This document shows positions 1-8,187 of a stretch of 64,000 nucleotides of DNA, piece by piece. Position numbers and translations under genes: made by a program. The first letter of the stretch is position 1; every line of letters starts with the position of its first letter. The notes under the pieces were generated by a model, which was not told where the DNA came from, did no database searches, and saw nothing but the letters and a program-made list of their open reading frames with translations. The stretch is from Massilimicrobiota sp. An134. GTDB taxonomy: Bacteria > Bacillota_I > Bacilli_A > Erysipelotrichales > Coprobacillaceae. The stretch covers positions 1 to 64,000 of the forward strand of contig NZ_NFLH01000010.1 of the NCBI RefSeq assembly GCF_002160815.1. The letters are read 5' to 3'.

Positions 1-54
1 AAAATCATTCTTTGGATTTACTTCTTTTTCTTCAGCAATAACTACTATTCTCAT
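1..54 (-). CDS. Start of an unidentified gene running off the left edge
   Basis: An ATG at 54-52 opens a frame that stays open to the window edge (18 codons, N-terminus MRIVVIAEEKEV). A good ribosome binding site, GGAGGT, lies nine bases upstream. The fragment begins with a hydrophobic beta-strand-like segment and is too short to assign to a family. It is transcribed away from the agr region. Confidence 0.5.
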   Translation of the reverse strand, partial: MRIVVIAEEKEVNPKNDF

Positions 55-578
55 ATTTAAATTACCTCCTTCTTTTATATAAATGTAACTATCGATAATT
101 AAGAATTATCGTTAATTAACAAATTAATTATAACATTTATGTTATAAAAAAAACATATGCCTAATAAATTGTCAAAAAATGTAAAGATTATGTAAAAATT
201 AACACATCTCTCTTTAAAATTTATATTCATTACAATATTATAAAAACAAAACTCAAAAAATATAAAATATTATTTATACATATATATATTAAAATTGATT
301 ATTCTTCAAAACATTTGATTTTTTCATTATCAATTTGAATATTAATTTATTTTTGCTTATTTAAGTCTATTATTTGCATTTATTAATTGAATATTTAGAA
401 TAAAAGTCATCATTTATACAACATTTAACTTTATTGTATAAATGATGATTTCATACCATTATAAACATTTTAATATTTTCCAATTATAAAATATCTTTCA
501 TGAATATACTTGTTATCAAAGTATAAATCACCAATATAAATATTATGTAATAACTTACACAAAATACTGAAACTACAT
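55..578. other. AT-rich intergenic stretch
   Basis: Very AT-rich spacer between the edge gene and agrD. The only structure I see is the 15-bp inverted repeat at 407-448, listed separately. No convincing coding frame on either strand. Confidence 0.6.
407..448 (-). terminator. Perfect 15-bp inverted repeat, likely agrD terminator
   Basis: Arms 407-421 and 434-448 are perfectly complementary (TTGTATAAATGATGA on the plus-strand right arm) with a 12-base loop. On the minus strand the stem is followed by a short U-rich run (CUUUUAUU). It lies 130 bases beyond the agrD stop, so it probably ends that transcript. The U-tract is modest and the stem is AT-rich, so this is a moderate call. Confidence 0.55.
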
Positions 579-731
579 TTAACCTTTTATTTTCTTATAT
601 CTTGATAAACTCTCTGGCTCTTCAGGTTGACCGAAGACAATATTACATGCACTATTAACTCCTACAATCGCTAAAAGTGTTAATAATCCTGCAAAAGCAT
701 TAAGCATCAATTTTTTTAAATTATATGTCAT
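579..731 (-). CDS. agrD: AgrD-type cyclic peptide pheromone precursor (50 aa)
   Basis: A 50-aa peptide with AgrD architecture: an amphipathic N-terminal leader (residues 1-25), a core around NSACNIVF (26-33), and a charged C-terminal tail starting GQPEEPESL that carries the Pro/Glu pattern recognised by AgrB in this family. By analogy with AgrD of Staphylococcus and Clostridium, Cys29 to Phe33 would form a five-residue thiolactone ring (C-N-I-V-F); the exocyclic tail length cannot be read from sequence. The start at 731 is preferred because AGGAGG (741-746) sits nine bases away; an in-frame ATG at 737 is too close. A TATAAT at 791-796 may be its -10 box. It is encoded opposite to agrB, which is unusual. 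Confidence 0.85.
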   Translation of the reverse strand: MTYNLKKLMLNAFAGLLTLLAIVGVNSACNIVFGQPEEPESLSRYKKIKG

Positions 732-842
732 AGTCATTCACCTCCTATTTTTAATTTAACATTTATTATTTAGTAAATTAACATACTTAGATTATAATAC
801 ACATAAAATGTATAAAAAGAGTAAAAAATTTATCAAATTATC

Positions 843-880
843 AATATATGAACATTTTTTCTAAAATTTGTTCATATATT
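843..880. promoter_or_regulatory. 12-bp dyad, candidate operator between agrD and the regulators
   Basis: Two perfect 12-bp inverted arms at 843-854 and 869-880 (AATATATGAACA and its complement) are separated by 14 bases in the divergent spacer between agrD and the first Xre regulator. The position suits autoregulation by an Xre-type repressor or control of both divergent transcripts. Function is inferred from position and symmetry only. Confidence 0.45.
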
Positions 881-904
881 TTCATTTTTGTCAATATTTG
901 TAAA

Positions 905-932
905 TTACAAAACATTTAAAGAAAAATATACT
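905..932 (+). promoter_or_regulatory. Candidate promoter of the Xre-agrBAC operon
   Basis: TTACAA (905-910) and TATACT (927-932) are 16 bases apart and lie just upstream of an AGGAGGT ribosome binding site (944-950) and the ATG at 955. Both boxes deviate from consensus; assignment is by position. Confidence 0.4.
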
Positions 933-954
933 AATCAATATATAGGAGGTTATT

Positions 955-1257
955 ATGAAAAATATTACAAATATAGGTCTTAAACAAGCAAGATTAAATA
1001 AAAACTTATCGGTCTCTGAGTTGGCAATCTTATTACATAAAGATCCTTCAACTATTTCACTTTGGGAAAGTGGTTTGCGTACAATTGATCCATCATCTTT
1101 ATTACAGGTATCTAATATATTAGAATGTTCAACTGAAATGATTCTTTTTGGAGAGACAAGAACAGGGTTAAAATTAGATAATCTTACATTAGAACAACAA
1201 AAAGAGGTATTCAATCTTGCAATGTTCTTAAAAAAATATTATGAGGAGAATAATTAA
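955..1257 (+). CDS. Xre-family helix-turn-helix regulator 1
   Basis: A 100-aa protein with a Cro/CI-type helix-turn-helix in residues about 8-65 (GLKQARLNKNLSVSELA, then a recognition helix around PSTISLWESG) and a helical C-terminal tail that could mediate dimerisation. It opens an operon: its stop overlaps the start of the next regulator by one base, and agrB follows. It most likely controls the agr genes, perhaps through the dyad at 843-880, but the target is inferred from position alone. Confidence 0.8.
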   Translation: MKNITNIGLKQARLNKNLSVSELAILLHKDPSTISLWESGLRTIDPSSLLQVSNILECSTEMILFGETRTGLKLDNLTLEQQKEVFNLAMFLKKYYEENN

Positions 1258-1568
1258 TGGATTTTGCAGATAAAATAAAATTTTTAAGAGAAGAATTTTT
1301 AAATTTAAGCCGTGTAGATTTAGCCAAAAAATTAAACATTAGCAGAACTAGTATATATAACTGGGAAATTGGTGTTTCAAAGCCGTCACTAGAAAATATA
1401 AAAGCAATTTCTCTTTTATGTGGCATCTCCACAGATTATTTAATGAAAGAAAACTATCCTTTAGAACTATCTTTATTCAAAATAGATAATAAAGGATATG
1501 ACATTTTAGACAATCTCATTAAATATTTAGAGGAAAGAAATCAGGTGAAAAATAAAAATGAAAAATAA
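1257..1568 (+). CDS. Xre-family helix-turn-helix regulator 2
   Basis: A 103-aa protein with an N-terminal Cro/CI-type helix-turn-helix (residues about 5-62; KIKFLREEF, SRTSIYNWEIG, DYLM). It is translationally coupled to regulator 1 (one-base overlap) and overlaps agrB by 11 bases. Two consecutive Xre regulators ahead of agrB are not part of the classical agr operon. They may be paralogues with different operators, or one may be an anti-repressor-like partner; sequence does not decide. Confidence 0.8.
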   Translation: MDFADKIKFLREEFLNLSRVDLAKKLNISRTSIYNWEIGVSKPSLENIKAISLLCGISTDYLMKENYPLELSLFKIDNKGYDILDNLIKYLEERNQVKNKNEK

Positions 1569-2109
1569 AATTTACAACTATCTTGTAAATAATAATATAT
1601 ACTTAGAAAAAGATGTTTTTGAATATGGATTTGAATACTTTCTCTCGTATCTTGTATATTTACTTATTGTCATTCCTATATCAATTCTAACAGATTCATT
1701 TATAGAAATAATGCTATTTATAATTTTATATATCCCAATACGTAAAAATATAGGCGGATTACATCTAAAAAAACGATATCACTGTCTGATGCTCTCAATA
1801 ATAATTACACTGGTTGTACCAATTTTAACAAATTACATATTTTTAAACATTTATTTACTTTTAATTCCTATAATTTTAAATACTTTTTTATACATTATGT
1901 TTGTACCTGTTGATTGTAAGGAAAAGAAACTTTCCCAAGTTGAAATAAAATATTATAAAATTAAATCTTTAATTTTACATCTTATATACTTTACTCTTTA
2001 TACGTTTACATTTTTATACAATATTGATTTTGTTTTTCAAGTACTTTGCATTATTGAAATAATATCATCATTTAGTATTATAACTTCAAAAATAAAAGTA
2101 TATATATAA
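1558..2109 (+). CDS. agrB: AgrB-type membrane peptidase processing the pheromone
   Basis: A 183-aa polytopic membrane protein with about six hydrophobic segments. The AgrB active-site signature is present: GGLH (His69) and Cys76, seven residues apart as in S. aureus AgrB (His77/Cys84). In this family the cysteine peptidase cleaves the C-terminal tail of AgrD and forms the thiolactone ring at the cytoplasmic membrane. It overlaps the upstream regulator and is followed after about 120 bases by the response regulator gene. Length is close to the usual 185-210 aa. The agrD substrate lies divergently at 579-731. Confidence 0.9.
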   Translation: MKNKIYNYLVNNNIYLEKDVFEYGFEYFLSYLVYLLIVIPISILTDSFIEIMLFIILYIPIRKNIGGLHLKKRYHCLMLSIIITLVVPILTNYIFLNIYLLLIPIILNTFLYIMFVPVDCKEKKLSQVEIKYYKIKSLILHLIYFTLYTFTFLYNIDFVFQVLCIIEIISSFSIITSKIKVYI

Positions 2110-2233
2110 CATTATTAATACAAAACTTCTTAAACTATAAATTTACCTTATATATCAAAATATACATTTATTTTGATTTTTAGATTAAATTATTTTACAA
2201 TGTAGTTTAGTAAGACAATAGGAGAGGATAAAC

Positions 2234-2935
2234 TTGAACATTCTTATATATGATAATAGTATTAACGATATTAATCAGTTAAAAAAATGTATTGATTGCT
2301 TTTTTACCTCTATCAATGAACCATATACTATTCAATGTTGCCAAAGTAGTAATGAATTATTTTCTACAATTCATCTCTATGATTTACTTTTTTTAGATAT
2401 TGAATTATCTAATGAAAATGGTATTGACCTAGGTATGCAATTAAAAAACAAAAAATTTGATTGTATAATCATCATAACAACACATTTTATGAAATATGCA
2501 ATTGACGGATATAAAATCAATGCTGAAAGATATTTTATAAAACCAATTGATCAATCTGAATTCAATTTAGAAATGACATCGATTATCCATAAATATCACA
2601 ATAACTTATTAGGATTTTATGATTCCAAAATATCTAAAAATAAAATTCACTTTAAGAACATATTATATTTTGAATTTTTCAATCGTAAAACTATTATTCA
2701 TTTGATAAATAACAAAACAATTGAAACAGCCTATCCTCTAAAACACTGGATACAAATAACAAAAGATACATTTTTTTCTCAACCACATAAATCTTTCTTG
2801 ATCAATTTAAATTACATTAGTGCCTTAAAGAAAAATGATATTATAATGTTTAACGATGATTTGATTCCACTCTCTAGACATTTCAAAACATCATTCTTAA
2901 AGGAATATGAAAACAATTTACACGAGGTTATATAG
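2234..2935 (+). CDS. agrA: LytTR response regulator (AgrA-like)
   Basis: A 233-aa response regulator. The receiver domain covers residues 1-120 with phospho-acceptor Asp55 (LLFLDIEL) and conserved Lys in FIKPID. The C-terminal LytTR DNA-binding domain spans about 130-230 (IHFKNILYFE, QPHKSFLINL). The start is TTG at 2234, placed by the GGAGAGG ribosome binding site seven bases upstream. By analogy with AgrA it should activate agr promoters after phosphorylation by the adjacent kinase. In classical agr operons the kinase precedes the regulator; here the regulator comes first. Confidence 0.88.
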   Translation: MNILIYDNSINDINQLKKCIDCFFTSINEPYTIQCCQSSNELFSTIHLYDLLFLDIELSNENGIDLGMQLKNKKFDCIIIITTHFMKYAIDGYKINAERYFIKPIDQSEFNLEMTSIIHKYHNNLLGFYDSKISKNKIHFKNILYFEFFNRKTIIHLINNKTIETAYPLKHWIQITKDTFFSQPHKSFLINLNYISALKKNDIIMFNDDLIPLSRHFKTSFLKEYENNLHEVI

Positions 2936-2939
2936 ATAT

Positions 2940-4193
2940 ATGAATATAATAATTGCTAATTTTTTTAATCTTTGTGCATTAACTTACATTTGTAATAATT
3001 TACTACATTATAGATTTGAAAAGAAATATATACGTTATTTGATATTCTGTATAGTTTTACCTATACTCTCTTTTGTAAACTTTAGGGGGACATCTAATAA
3101 AAAATCATTAATTATTTTTACTATTTTTCTTTTGTACACATTCATTCAATTCAAAGATACAATTTTTAAAACACTATGGGCTACTATTCCCTTTTATACA
3201 TTTAGTCTATTATCTGAATTGATTATAGGTGTTATATTGAATTACTTATTTAATTTTTATAAAACAACACAAATCAATTCATGGATATATAATGTTGGGC
3301 TTATCAACTCTGTTTTATTATTGATGTTATTCTCTTATGCCTTTGTTAAATTCATACATTATTTAGAATTAAATTCATTTCCAAATTATTGTGAAATTAT
3401 CTTTGTTTTCCCACTAGCAACTGTCTTTCTCCTGTCTTTCTTAAATAATTATTACGAAATAATAAATGACACAGCTATAACATTATTAATTTTTTTATGT
3501 ATTTTGATTTCTAATTTTGCAATACTCATTATTTTCTTCTTGATTATGCGCTCAAATCAAATGTCTTTACATTTAAAACTGGCTCAATATGATAAAAATG
3601 TTATTGATACTAAATATAACTTATTGAAAAATCATTACAATAACAATTTTTCTTTTCTACACGATCTTCTTCACCGATGTTACAAAATGCATGAGTTTGT
3701 TGAAAATAATGATATTATTCATTTGGATGAAGAACTCAACAATCTTATTGATATAACTTTTGATAAATTTAACTCTATATACTCAAATTCTTTAGTTCTT
3801 AATTATATTATTAATGATTATATTGAGTTACTACAAAAAAATAAGATAAAAATTTCAAGTTCAATAAAATATAACGATTTTAACTTTCTTACATTGAATG
3901 AACTAACAGAAATATTTTCTAAATTTTTAGATTACGGAATCTTGTTAAATCAAGTCACACCTGAAGATAAACGTAATATCATTATTAAGTCTAATAAAAT
4001 AGGAAATCAGATTATTATAGGCACAATAATTACATGCCAAAACATTGAAGATGATCTGATAAAGGAAATAAAACAAGACTTTCAACCTATATTAGAAAAC
4101 AATACAAATAGCAATATTTCTATCAAAGTGAATTCTAATAACTCTATTAGCATTATTTTATATTTTACACATTTTAACGCAACCACAAAATAA
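2940..4193 (+). CDS. agrC: Agr-type sensor histidine kinase (AgrC-like, GHKL family)
   Basis: About 417 aa: six or seven N-terminal membrane segments (residues 1-205), a dimerisation/phosphotransfer helix with a candidate His in SFLHDLLHR, then a C-terminal region resembling the GHKL ATPase domain (YIINDYIELLQ as the N-box region). I prefer the ATG at 2940, downstream of CGAGGTT and just after the regulator stop. An in-frame ATG at 2907 would overlap agrA by 29 bases. It presumably senses the mature cyclic peptide at the outer face of the membrane and phosphorylates Asp55 of the LytTR regulator. The glycine-rich ATP-lid motifs are weak, as often in AgrC relatives. Confidence 0.82.
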   Translation: MNIIIANFFNLCALTYICNNLLHYRFEKKYIRYLIFCIVLPILSFVNFRGTSNKKSLIIFTIFLLYTFIQFKDTIFKTLWATIPFYTFSLLSELIIGVILNYLFNFYKTTQINSWIYNVGLINSVLLLMLFSYAFVKFIHYLELNSFPNYCEIIFVFPLATVFLLSFLNNYYEIINDTAITLLIFLCILISNFAILIIFFLIMRSNQMSLHLKLAQYDKNVIDTKYNLLKNHYNNNFSFLHDLLHRCYKMHEFVENNDIIHLDEELNNLIDITFDKFNSIYSNSLVLNYIINDYIELLQKNKIKISSSIKYNDFNFLTLNELTEIFSKFLDYGILLNQVTPEDKRNIIIKSNKIGNQIIIGTIITCQNIEDDLIKEIKQDFQPILENNTNSNISIKVNSNNSISIILYFTHFNATTK

Positions 4194-4446
4194 TATAGTC
4201 ACTATGTCTACAATTTTTTCCCATTCGCAGATTATTATCTATAGGTTTTAATAAAAAATTCCTGCCAGTAAATTGGTAGAAATATATATTATATATAATG
4301 TATATATAATGATTATTTCATTCATTATAGAACACCTAATTCACAATTCATGCATCAATTGTATACAGTTTAAGCACAACTTTTGAAATATAGAATTTAT
4401 TTGTAATGCACCATTAATTCATGCATATGCCCTCACTTTTGTTATT

Positions 4447-4923
4447 ATGATATTGAGAGTAATAGACTTTCTAATCCATAACGAAAGGAGGGTTTTTATT
4501 ATACCTAAAAAAGTTTCTGTCAAACCAATTCTTGAACTGTGTGCTCATGACTTATCAATGCGTAAAATTAAAGCTATAATGCATATTTCAAGACATACTA
4601 TCTCAGCTGTTTATAAAGCCGCTGATAGTCATTCTATTTCTTGGAACAATGTTAAAGTCTATGAAATGTTATTTCCTTTACCATAAAAGTCTTCTATCTA
4701 TGAAGATGCAGATTATAATTATGTACATTCTGAATTGAAAAAAACAGGTGTTAATCTCAAGTTTCTTTGGAATGAATATCGCAATCATTGTATTTCCAAG
4801 AACACTGTTCCTTGTAGGTACACAAAATTCTGTAAGGATTATTCTAAGTATGTACAATTATCGAATGTTACTAATCATCTAACACATATATTAGGAAGCA
4901 CTATTGAGTTCGACTGGTTATGA
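4447..4923 (+). pseudogene. istA transposase remnant (IS21 family)
   Basis: Two frame-shifted pieces, 4447-4686 and 4735-4923, together resemble the N-terminal part of an IstA transposase: a helix-turn-helix region (ILELCAHDLSMRKI, SRHTISAVYKA), then LWNEYRNHC and YTKFCKDYSKY. A strong ribosome binding site, AAGGAGGG at 4483-4490, precedes a lost start codon. The catalytic DDE domain (normally another 250-300 residues) is missing or unrecognisable before 5185. The element can no longer move by itself. Confidence 0.75.
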
Positions 4924-5184
4924 GAATTTTTGTATAGCCAGTCTTATATGACAGATGGCAAGAGCCACTCTGTTCGCTATATGAAAGCCCTCAGCAAACA
5001 GTTGGTTAGAGTCACATTGTCTACACCACTAAGTTTTTAACCCCCCCACCTTCAGGTACAAAGTATCGTTGATTTTTTTATTACATCTCAATTCCATGAT
5101 TTCTAGAATGAGTATTTCACTAAAAAGATGACACCATTTTCACTCATTTGATGACGTCATCAAACAGGTAACACCATTCGATTT

Positions 5185-5391
5185 TTAAAGTGAACTATTC
5201 ACTAGAATGCTATTGACTTCTGTTTCATTTACTAATGATAATAAAAATTCATCAATGATAAGTAGATTAATTTTTCCTAACTGCTTCATCATCTTGCGAT
5301 ATGTTCCTTGAATCTTAACTCTTTCTAAATACATAAGCAGTTCTGGAAAGCGAATATATTTTATATGTTTTTTAACAACATACATGGACAC
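5185..5391 (-). pseudogene. istB fragment in reverse orientation
   Basis: A 68-aa frame resembling the central part of IstB ATPase (KYIRFPELL, GTYRKMMKQLG, then a Walker-B-like LLIIDEFLL). It runs opposite to the istA remnant and to the second istB fragment at 5509-5901, so it comes from a different IS21-like copy or from an inversion. It lacks the Walker A segment and is not expected to be functional. Confidence 0.6.
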
Positions 5392-5508
5392 CTAATGCAT
5401 TTGAAATCCAGGTCTTTCCATAATGTAAAATTTCACATTAAGGTAAATTTTTTCTATCGAACTGTTTAAAAAAAGTAGCCTGTCGTGATGGCATAAGTAC
5501 ATGTTACA

Positions 5509-5901
5509 TAAGAACACCAGATTTATTTGCTCAGCAAGAAGAACTTAAGAGAGGAAGAAATAAACTTATAAAGAAGCATGAAAATTGCCCACTATTAAAA
5601 CTTGATGAGTGGCTAATCAATTCAATGAGCGAACAAAAAATTAGATTTATCTTTGAACTTGTAGAGAGAAGATATTAAAACAACTCTACTATCTTTTGTA
5701 CACAATTTAAGATTAAATCATAGCATTCACACTTGTGTGAAGAAGTCCATGCTAATGCCATCATAAATCGTATCATCCATAATTTAATGACAATCAATGT
5801 AGAAGATATCAATATGAGAGAAAACACTAGTAAGCGTAAAATGAAAAAGCCCTATTATCAATCAACGACATTGATTATAATTAGAGCTGTAATAAATTGA
5901 C
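5509..5901 (+). pseudogene. istB remnant (IS21 family helper ATPase)
   Basis: Plus-strand codons read as IstB pieces: CYIRTPDLFAQQEELKRG, a Walker-B-like LLKLDEWLIN, then KIRFIFELVERRY followed by a stop at 5681-5683. The C-terminal end continues in another phase at about 5740-5901 (VHANAIINRIIHN, SKRKMKKPYYQ). Interrupting stops and phase changes make it a pseudogene. It lies where IstB should be, between the istA remnant and the right terminal repeat of the decayed element. Confidence 0.7.
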
Positions 5902-5931
5902 AATTTATATATGTATGATTTACAGGACTCG

Positions 5932-5965
5932 ACTAAAAGATCGTATCTCTACGATTTTTTAGTCA
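5932..5965 (-). terminator. Hairpin at the end of tnpC
   Basis: Arms 5932-5946 and 5951-5965 pair with one mismatch around a TCTC loop. The stem overlaps the last codons of tnpC and has A/U-rich flanks. Probably terminates the IS66 transcript, or blocks read-through at the element edge. Confidence 0.55.
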
Positions 5966-7529
5966 GATATGTATTATCAGGCAATTCTTTTGACCATGGC
6001 ATATAATTATCAAGGGCTTCTTCATCATTGATATCTATTTCTGTCAATGATGACAAAAGATAGTTAAAATATTCATAGGGATTGAGATTGTTTAGCTTTG
6101 CAGTTTCTATAAGTGAATATAAGGCAGCGCTTGTCTGTGCTCCCTGAACCGTATTGGTAAACAGCCAGTTGCGTCTGCCTACACAGAATGGGCGTATCGC
6201 ATTTTCTGCTCGGTTGTTTGATATCTCTATTCTCCCATCTTCAAGGTAGACTCTTAGTTTTTCTTCCTGGTTGATGCTGTATTTTAGTGCTTCACTTAAC
6301 TTTGTTTTATCCACTGCAACTTTTGCACATTCCCTGACATCTTCAAAGAAATCATCAACCAGTGGTTTTGACTGTTCCTGTCGAATTTGCCTGATTTCTT
6401 CATAGCTTCTGTCCGCGTTTTCCTTTTCAATTTGAAAAAGCTTGTTGATCTTATGAAAAAGCCTATAGCTGGCAGTTTGTTTGAGATCTACCCCAGCAGG
6501 CGCACTGTCTAGTGCTTCCTTATATTTTCTACGACAATGAGCCCAGCATCCCATGTGTGTAATGCCTTCAAGTTTCTCATAGGCCTGATAGCCATCCGTC
6601 TGAAGTATATGATGATAGCCCTCCAGATGCTTCTGGGCATGCTCGTGTCCTCTTGTATTTTCGTATATGAAAACAACTATCTGCTTCTCCTCGCTGCGTC
6701 CTGTCTTGTATACCCACATATAGGATTTTGTGGTTGCCTTTTGATGCGGTGCCTTTAAAACCTGAACAGACGTTTCATCTCCGTGCAGGTATTGACTTTT
6801 TAACAGAACCTTATGCATATGACTAGCGATTGTCCTGAAATATTCATCATGCAGTTTGATTATCCAGTTGGCCATCGTCTGTCTTGACAGCTTCAGCCCC
6901 ATCTGATTGAACATGACTTCCTGTCTATACAGAGGCAGTGCTTTGTTGAACTTGTTATCAATGATATATGACAGAAGTGATGGCGATGCAAAGCTCTTGT
7001 ATATGACCGGTTCCTTCATGGGTGCCTTGTATATTGGCGATTGAACAGCTTCCCTGTCACATCGATCGCACGTATAGACATATTGAATATGTTCAATGAC
7101 TTCATATCGTGCAGGATGGTAGACAAGCTCCTTTCTTTTGTTTTCGCCTATCTTTCTAAGCGGTGCACCACATTCTGGGCAGCTTTTATTGTCAATATCA
7201 TGAATAACCTTCTTTACTGGCAGTGATGAAATATCTATTCCTCTCTGTCTGCTTTTTCTTTTTCTTCTGTATGTGATTTCTTCAAGTTCCGGTTCCTGCT
7301 TGATTGGTGTGGATTCTAGTTCAATTTCATCAAAAAGAGAAATCTGATCAGGAAGAACAGTCTTTTCTGAAGATGAACCAAAAAGCTTCTTCTGCTGAAG
7401 CTTGATCTGCTGACTGTACCAGTTCAGCTGCTCAGTCAATGCTTCAATCTTTTTATCCTTTTCATTGATCATCTTGATCAGTTCTTCCTGACTTAGATTT
7501 CTCAAGTTCATGACATCTTCACACCCCAC
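5949..7529 (-). CDS. tnpC: IS66-family DDE transposase TnpC
   Basis: A 526-aa transposase of full family length. An N-terminal coiled coil (residues 10-55) leads to a zinc-finger segment with CPECG and CDRC, then the DDE catalytic core: HGDETSV near residue 248, QTDGYQAY around 310, and NNRAENAIRPF around 440. All three acidic positions look intact. It catalyses cut-and-paste movement of the IS66 element together with TnpA and TnpB. The N-terminal MGCEDV may be preceded or replaced by the internal Met at residue 6 (MNLRNLS). Confidence 0.93.
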   Translation of the reverse strand: MGCEDVMNLRNLSQEELIKMINEKDKKIEALTEQLNWYSQQIKLQQKKLFGSSSEKTVLPDQISLFDEIELESTPIKQEPELEEITYRRKRKSRQRGIDISSLPVKKVIHDIDNKSCPECGAPLRKIGENKRKELVYHPARYEVIEHIQYVYTCDRCDREAVQSPIYKAPMKEPVIYKSFASPSLLSYIIDNKFNKALPLYRQEVMFNQMGLKLSRQTMANWIIKLHDEYFRTIASHMHKVLLKSQYLHGDETSVQVLKAPHQKATTKSYMWVYKTGRSEEKQIVVFIYENTRGHEHAQKHLEGYHHILQTDGYQAYEKLEGITHMGCWAHCRRKYKEALDSAPAGVDLKQTASYRLFHKINKLFQIEKENADRSYEEIRQIRQEQSKPLVDDFFEDVRECAKVAVDKTKLSEALKYSINQEEKLRVYLEDGRIEISNNRAENAIRPFCVGRRNWLFTNTVQGAQTSAALYSLIETAKLNNLNPYEYFNYLLSSLTEIDINDEEALDNYMPWSKELPDNTYLTKKS

Positions 7530-7579
7530 ATTACATGATTTCAGCTGTTTCGTATTATACCATAAAACAAACTGCTTTG

Positions 7580-7927
7580 TTAGATGAGAAGCTGCTTTTC
7601 TTTCAATTTTTCATCATATTCAAGACCCTCCAGAAGCCAACTGAGCTGACGGGAAGTGATGGCTCTTGTCAATGATTCCTGCGATTCCTGGATTTTGAAT
7701 TTTCCATGTTCAAGTCTCTTGATGAACAGCCAGAAGCCGTTGCTTTCATAATAGAGAATCTTGATGCGATTTCTTGATCGGTTGGTAAAGATAAAAAGGC
7801 TGTGATCAAGGACATTCATCTGGAATTGGGAATGCACAATGAGTGTCAGACCATCTATCGACTTGCGCATATCCACGAAATGCGTTGAAACGTAGATATT
7901 CTTGACTTCATCAGCGTTGATGATCAT
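7580..7927 (-). CDS. tnpB: IS66 accessory protein TnpB
   Basis: A 115-aa protein of the IS66 Orf2 (TnpB) family with the hallmark segments VDMRKSIDGL, FIFTNRSRNRIKILYYESNG and FWLFIKRLE. It is required for IS66 transposition but its biochemical role is not settled. It overlaps tnpA by four bases, so the two are probably translationally coupled. Length and motifs are normal. Confidence 0.92.
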   Translation of the reverse strand: MIINADEVKNIYVSTHFVDMRKSIDGLTLIVHSQFQMNVLDHSLFIFTNRSRNRIKILYYESNGFWLFIKRLEHGKFKIQESQESLTRAITSRQLSWLLEGLEYDEKLKEKQLLI

Positions 7928-8187
7928 TTGAGAGCACCAATGATTCTGTCAAGAAGTGCAGGATCAAATTCAATACAATGACCATCAATGGTCATTGATA
8001 CATTGGGGTGGGCATCATCCACAACCTCGACAGGAACAAATAAATCACTTTGAAGTTCATCATTTTCCAGTCGTCTTTTTGACTTATAGAAAGAAGACAC
8101 ACAGATATTGTTCTGTCTGCAGAATTCCTTGACAGTCAAAGTGCTTTCCTTTTGACTATTTATGATTTTTTTCCAATCATATTGCAT
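7924..8187 (-). CDS. tnpA: IS66 accessory protein TnpA
   Basis: An 87-aa protein resembling the small IS66 TnpA, with a helix-turn-helix region (WKKIINSQKESTLTVKEFC, then NICVSSFYKSKRRL) and a short beta tail. It probably binds the element ends. It is the first gene of the IS66 transcript, with GGAGGT nine bases before its ATG. Confidence 0.85.
   Translation of the reverse strand: MQYDWKKIINSQKESTLTVKEFCRQNNICVSSFYKSKRRLENDELQSDLFVPVEVVDDAHPNVSMTIDGHCIEFDPALLDRIIGALK

Noticed and set aside
756-784. Direct repeat TTAACAT with a 22-base period near agrD, resembling paired LytTR sites
   Set aside because: LytTR pairs normally have a 21-base period and lie upstream of the promoter. Here the repeats would be downstream of the likely -10 box, and the words are AT-rich enough to occur by chance.
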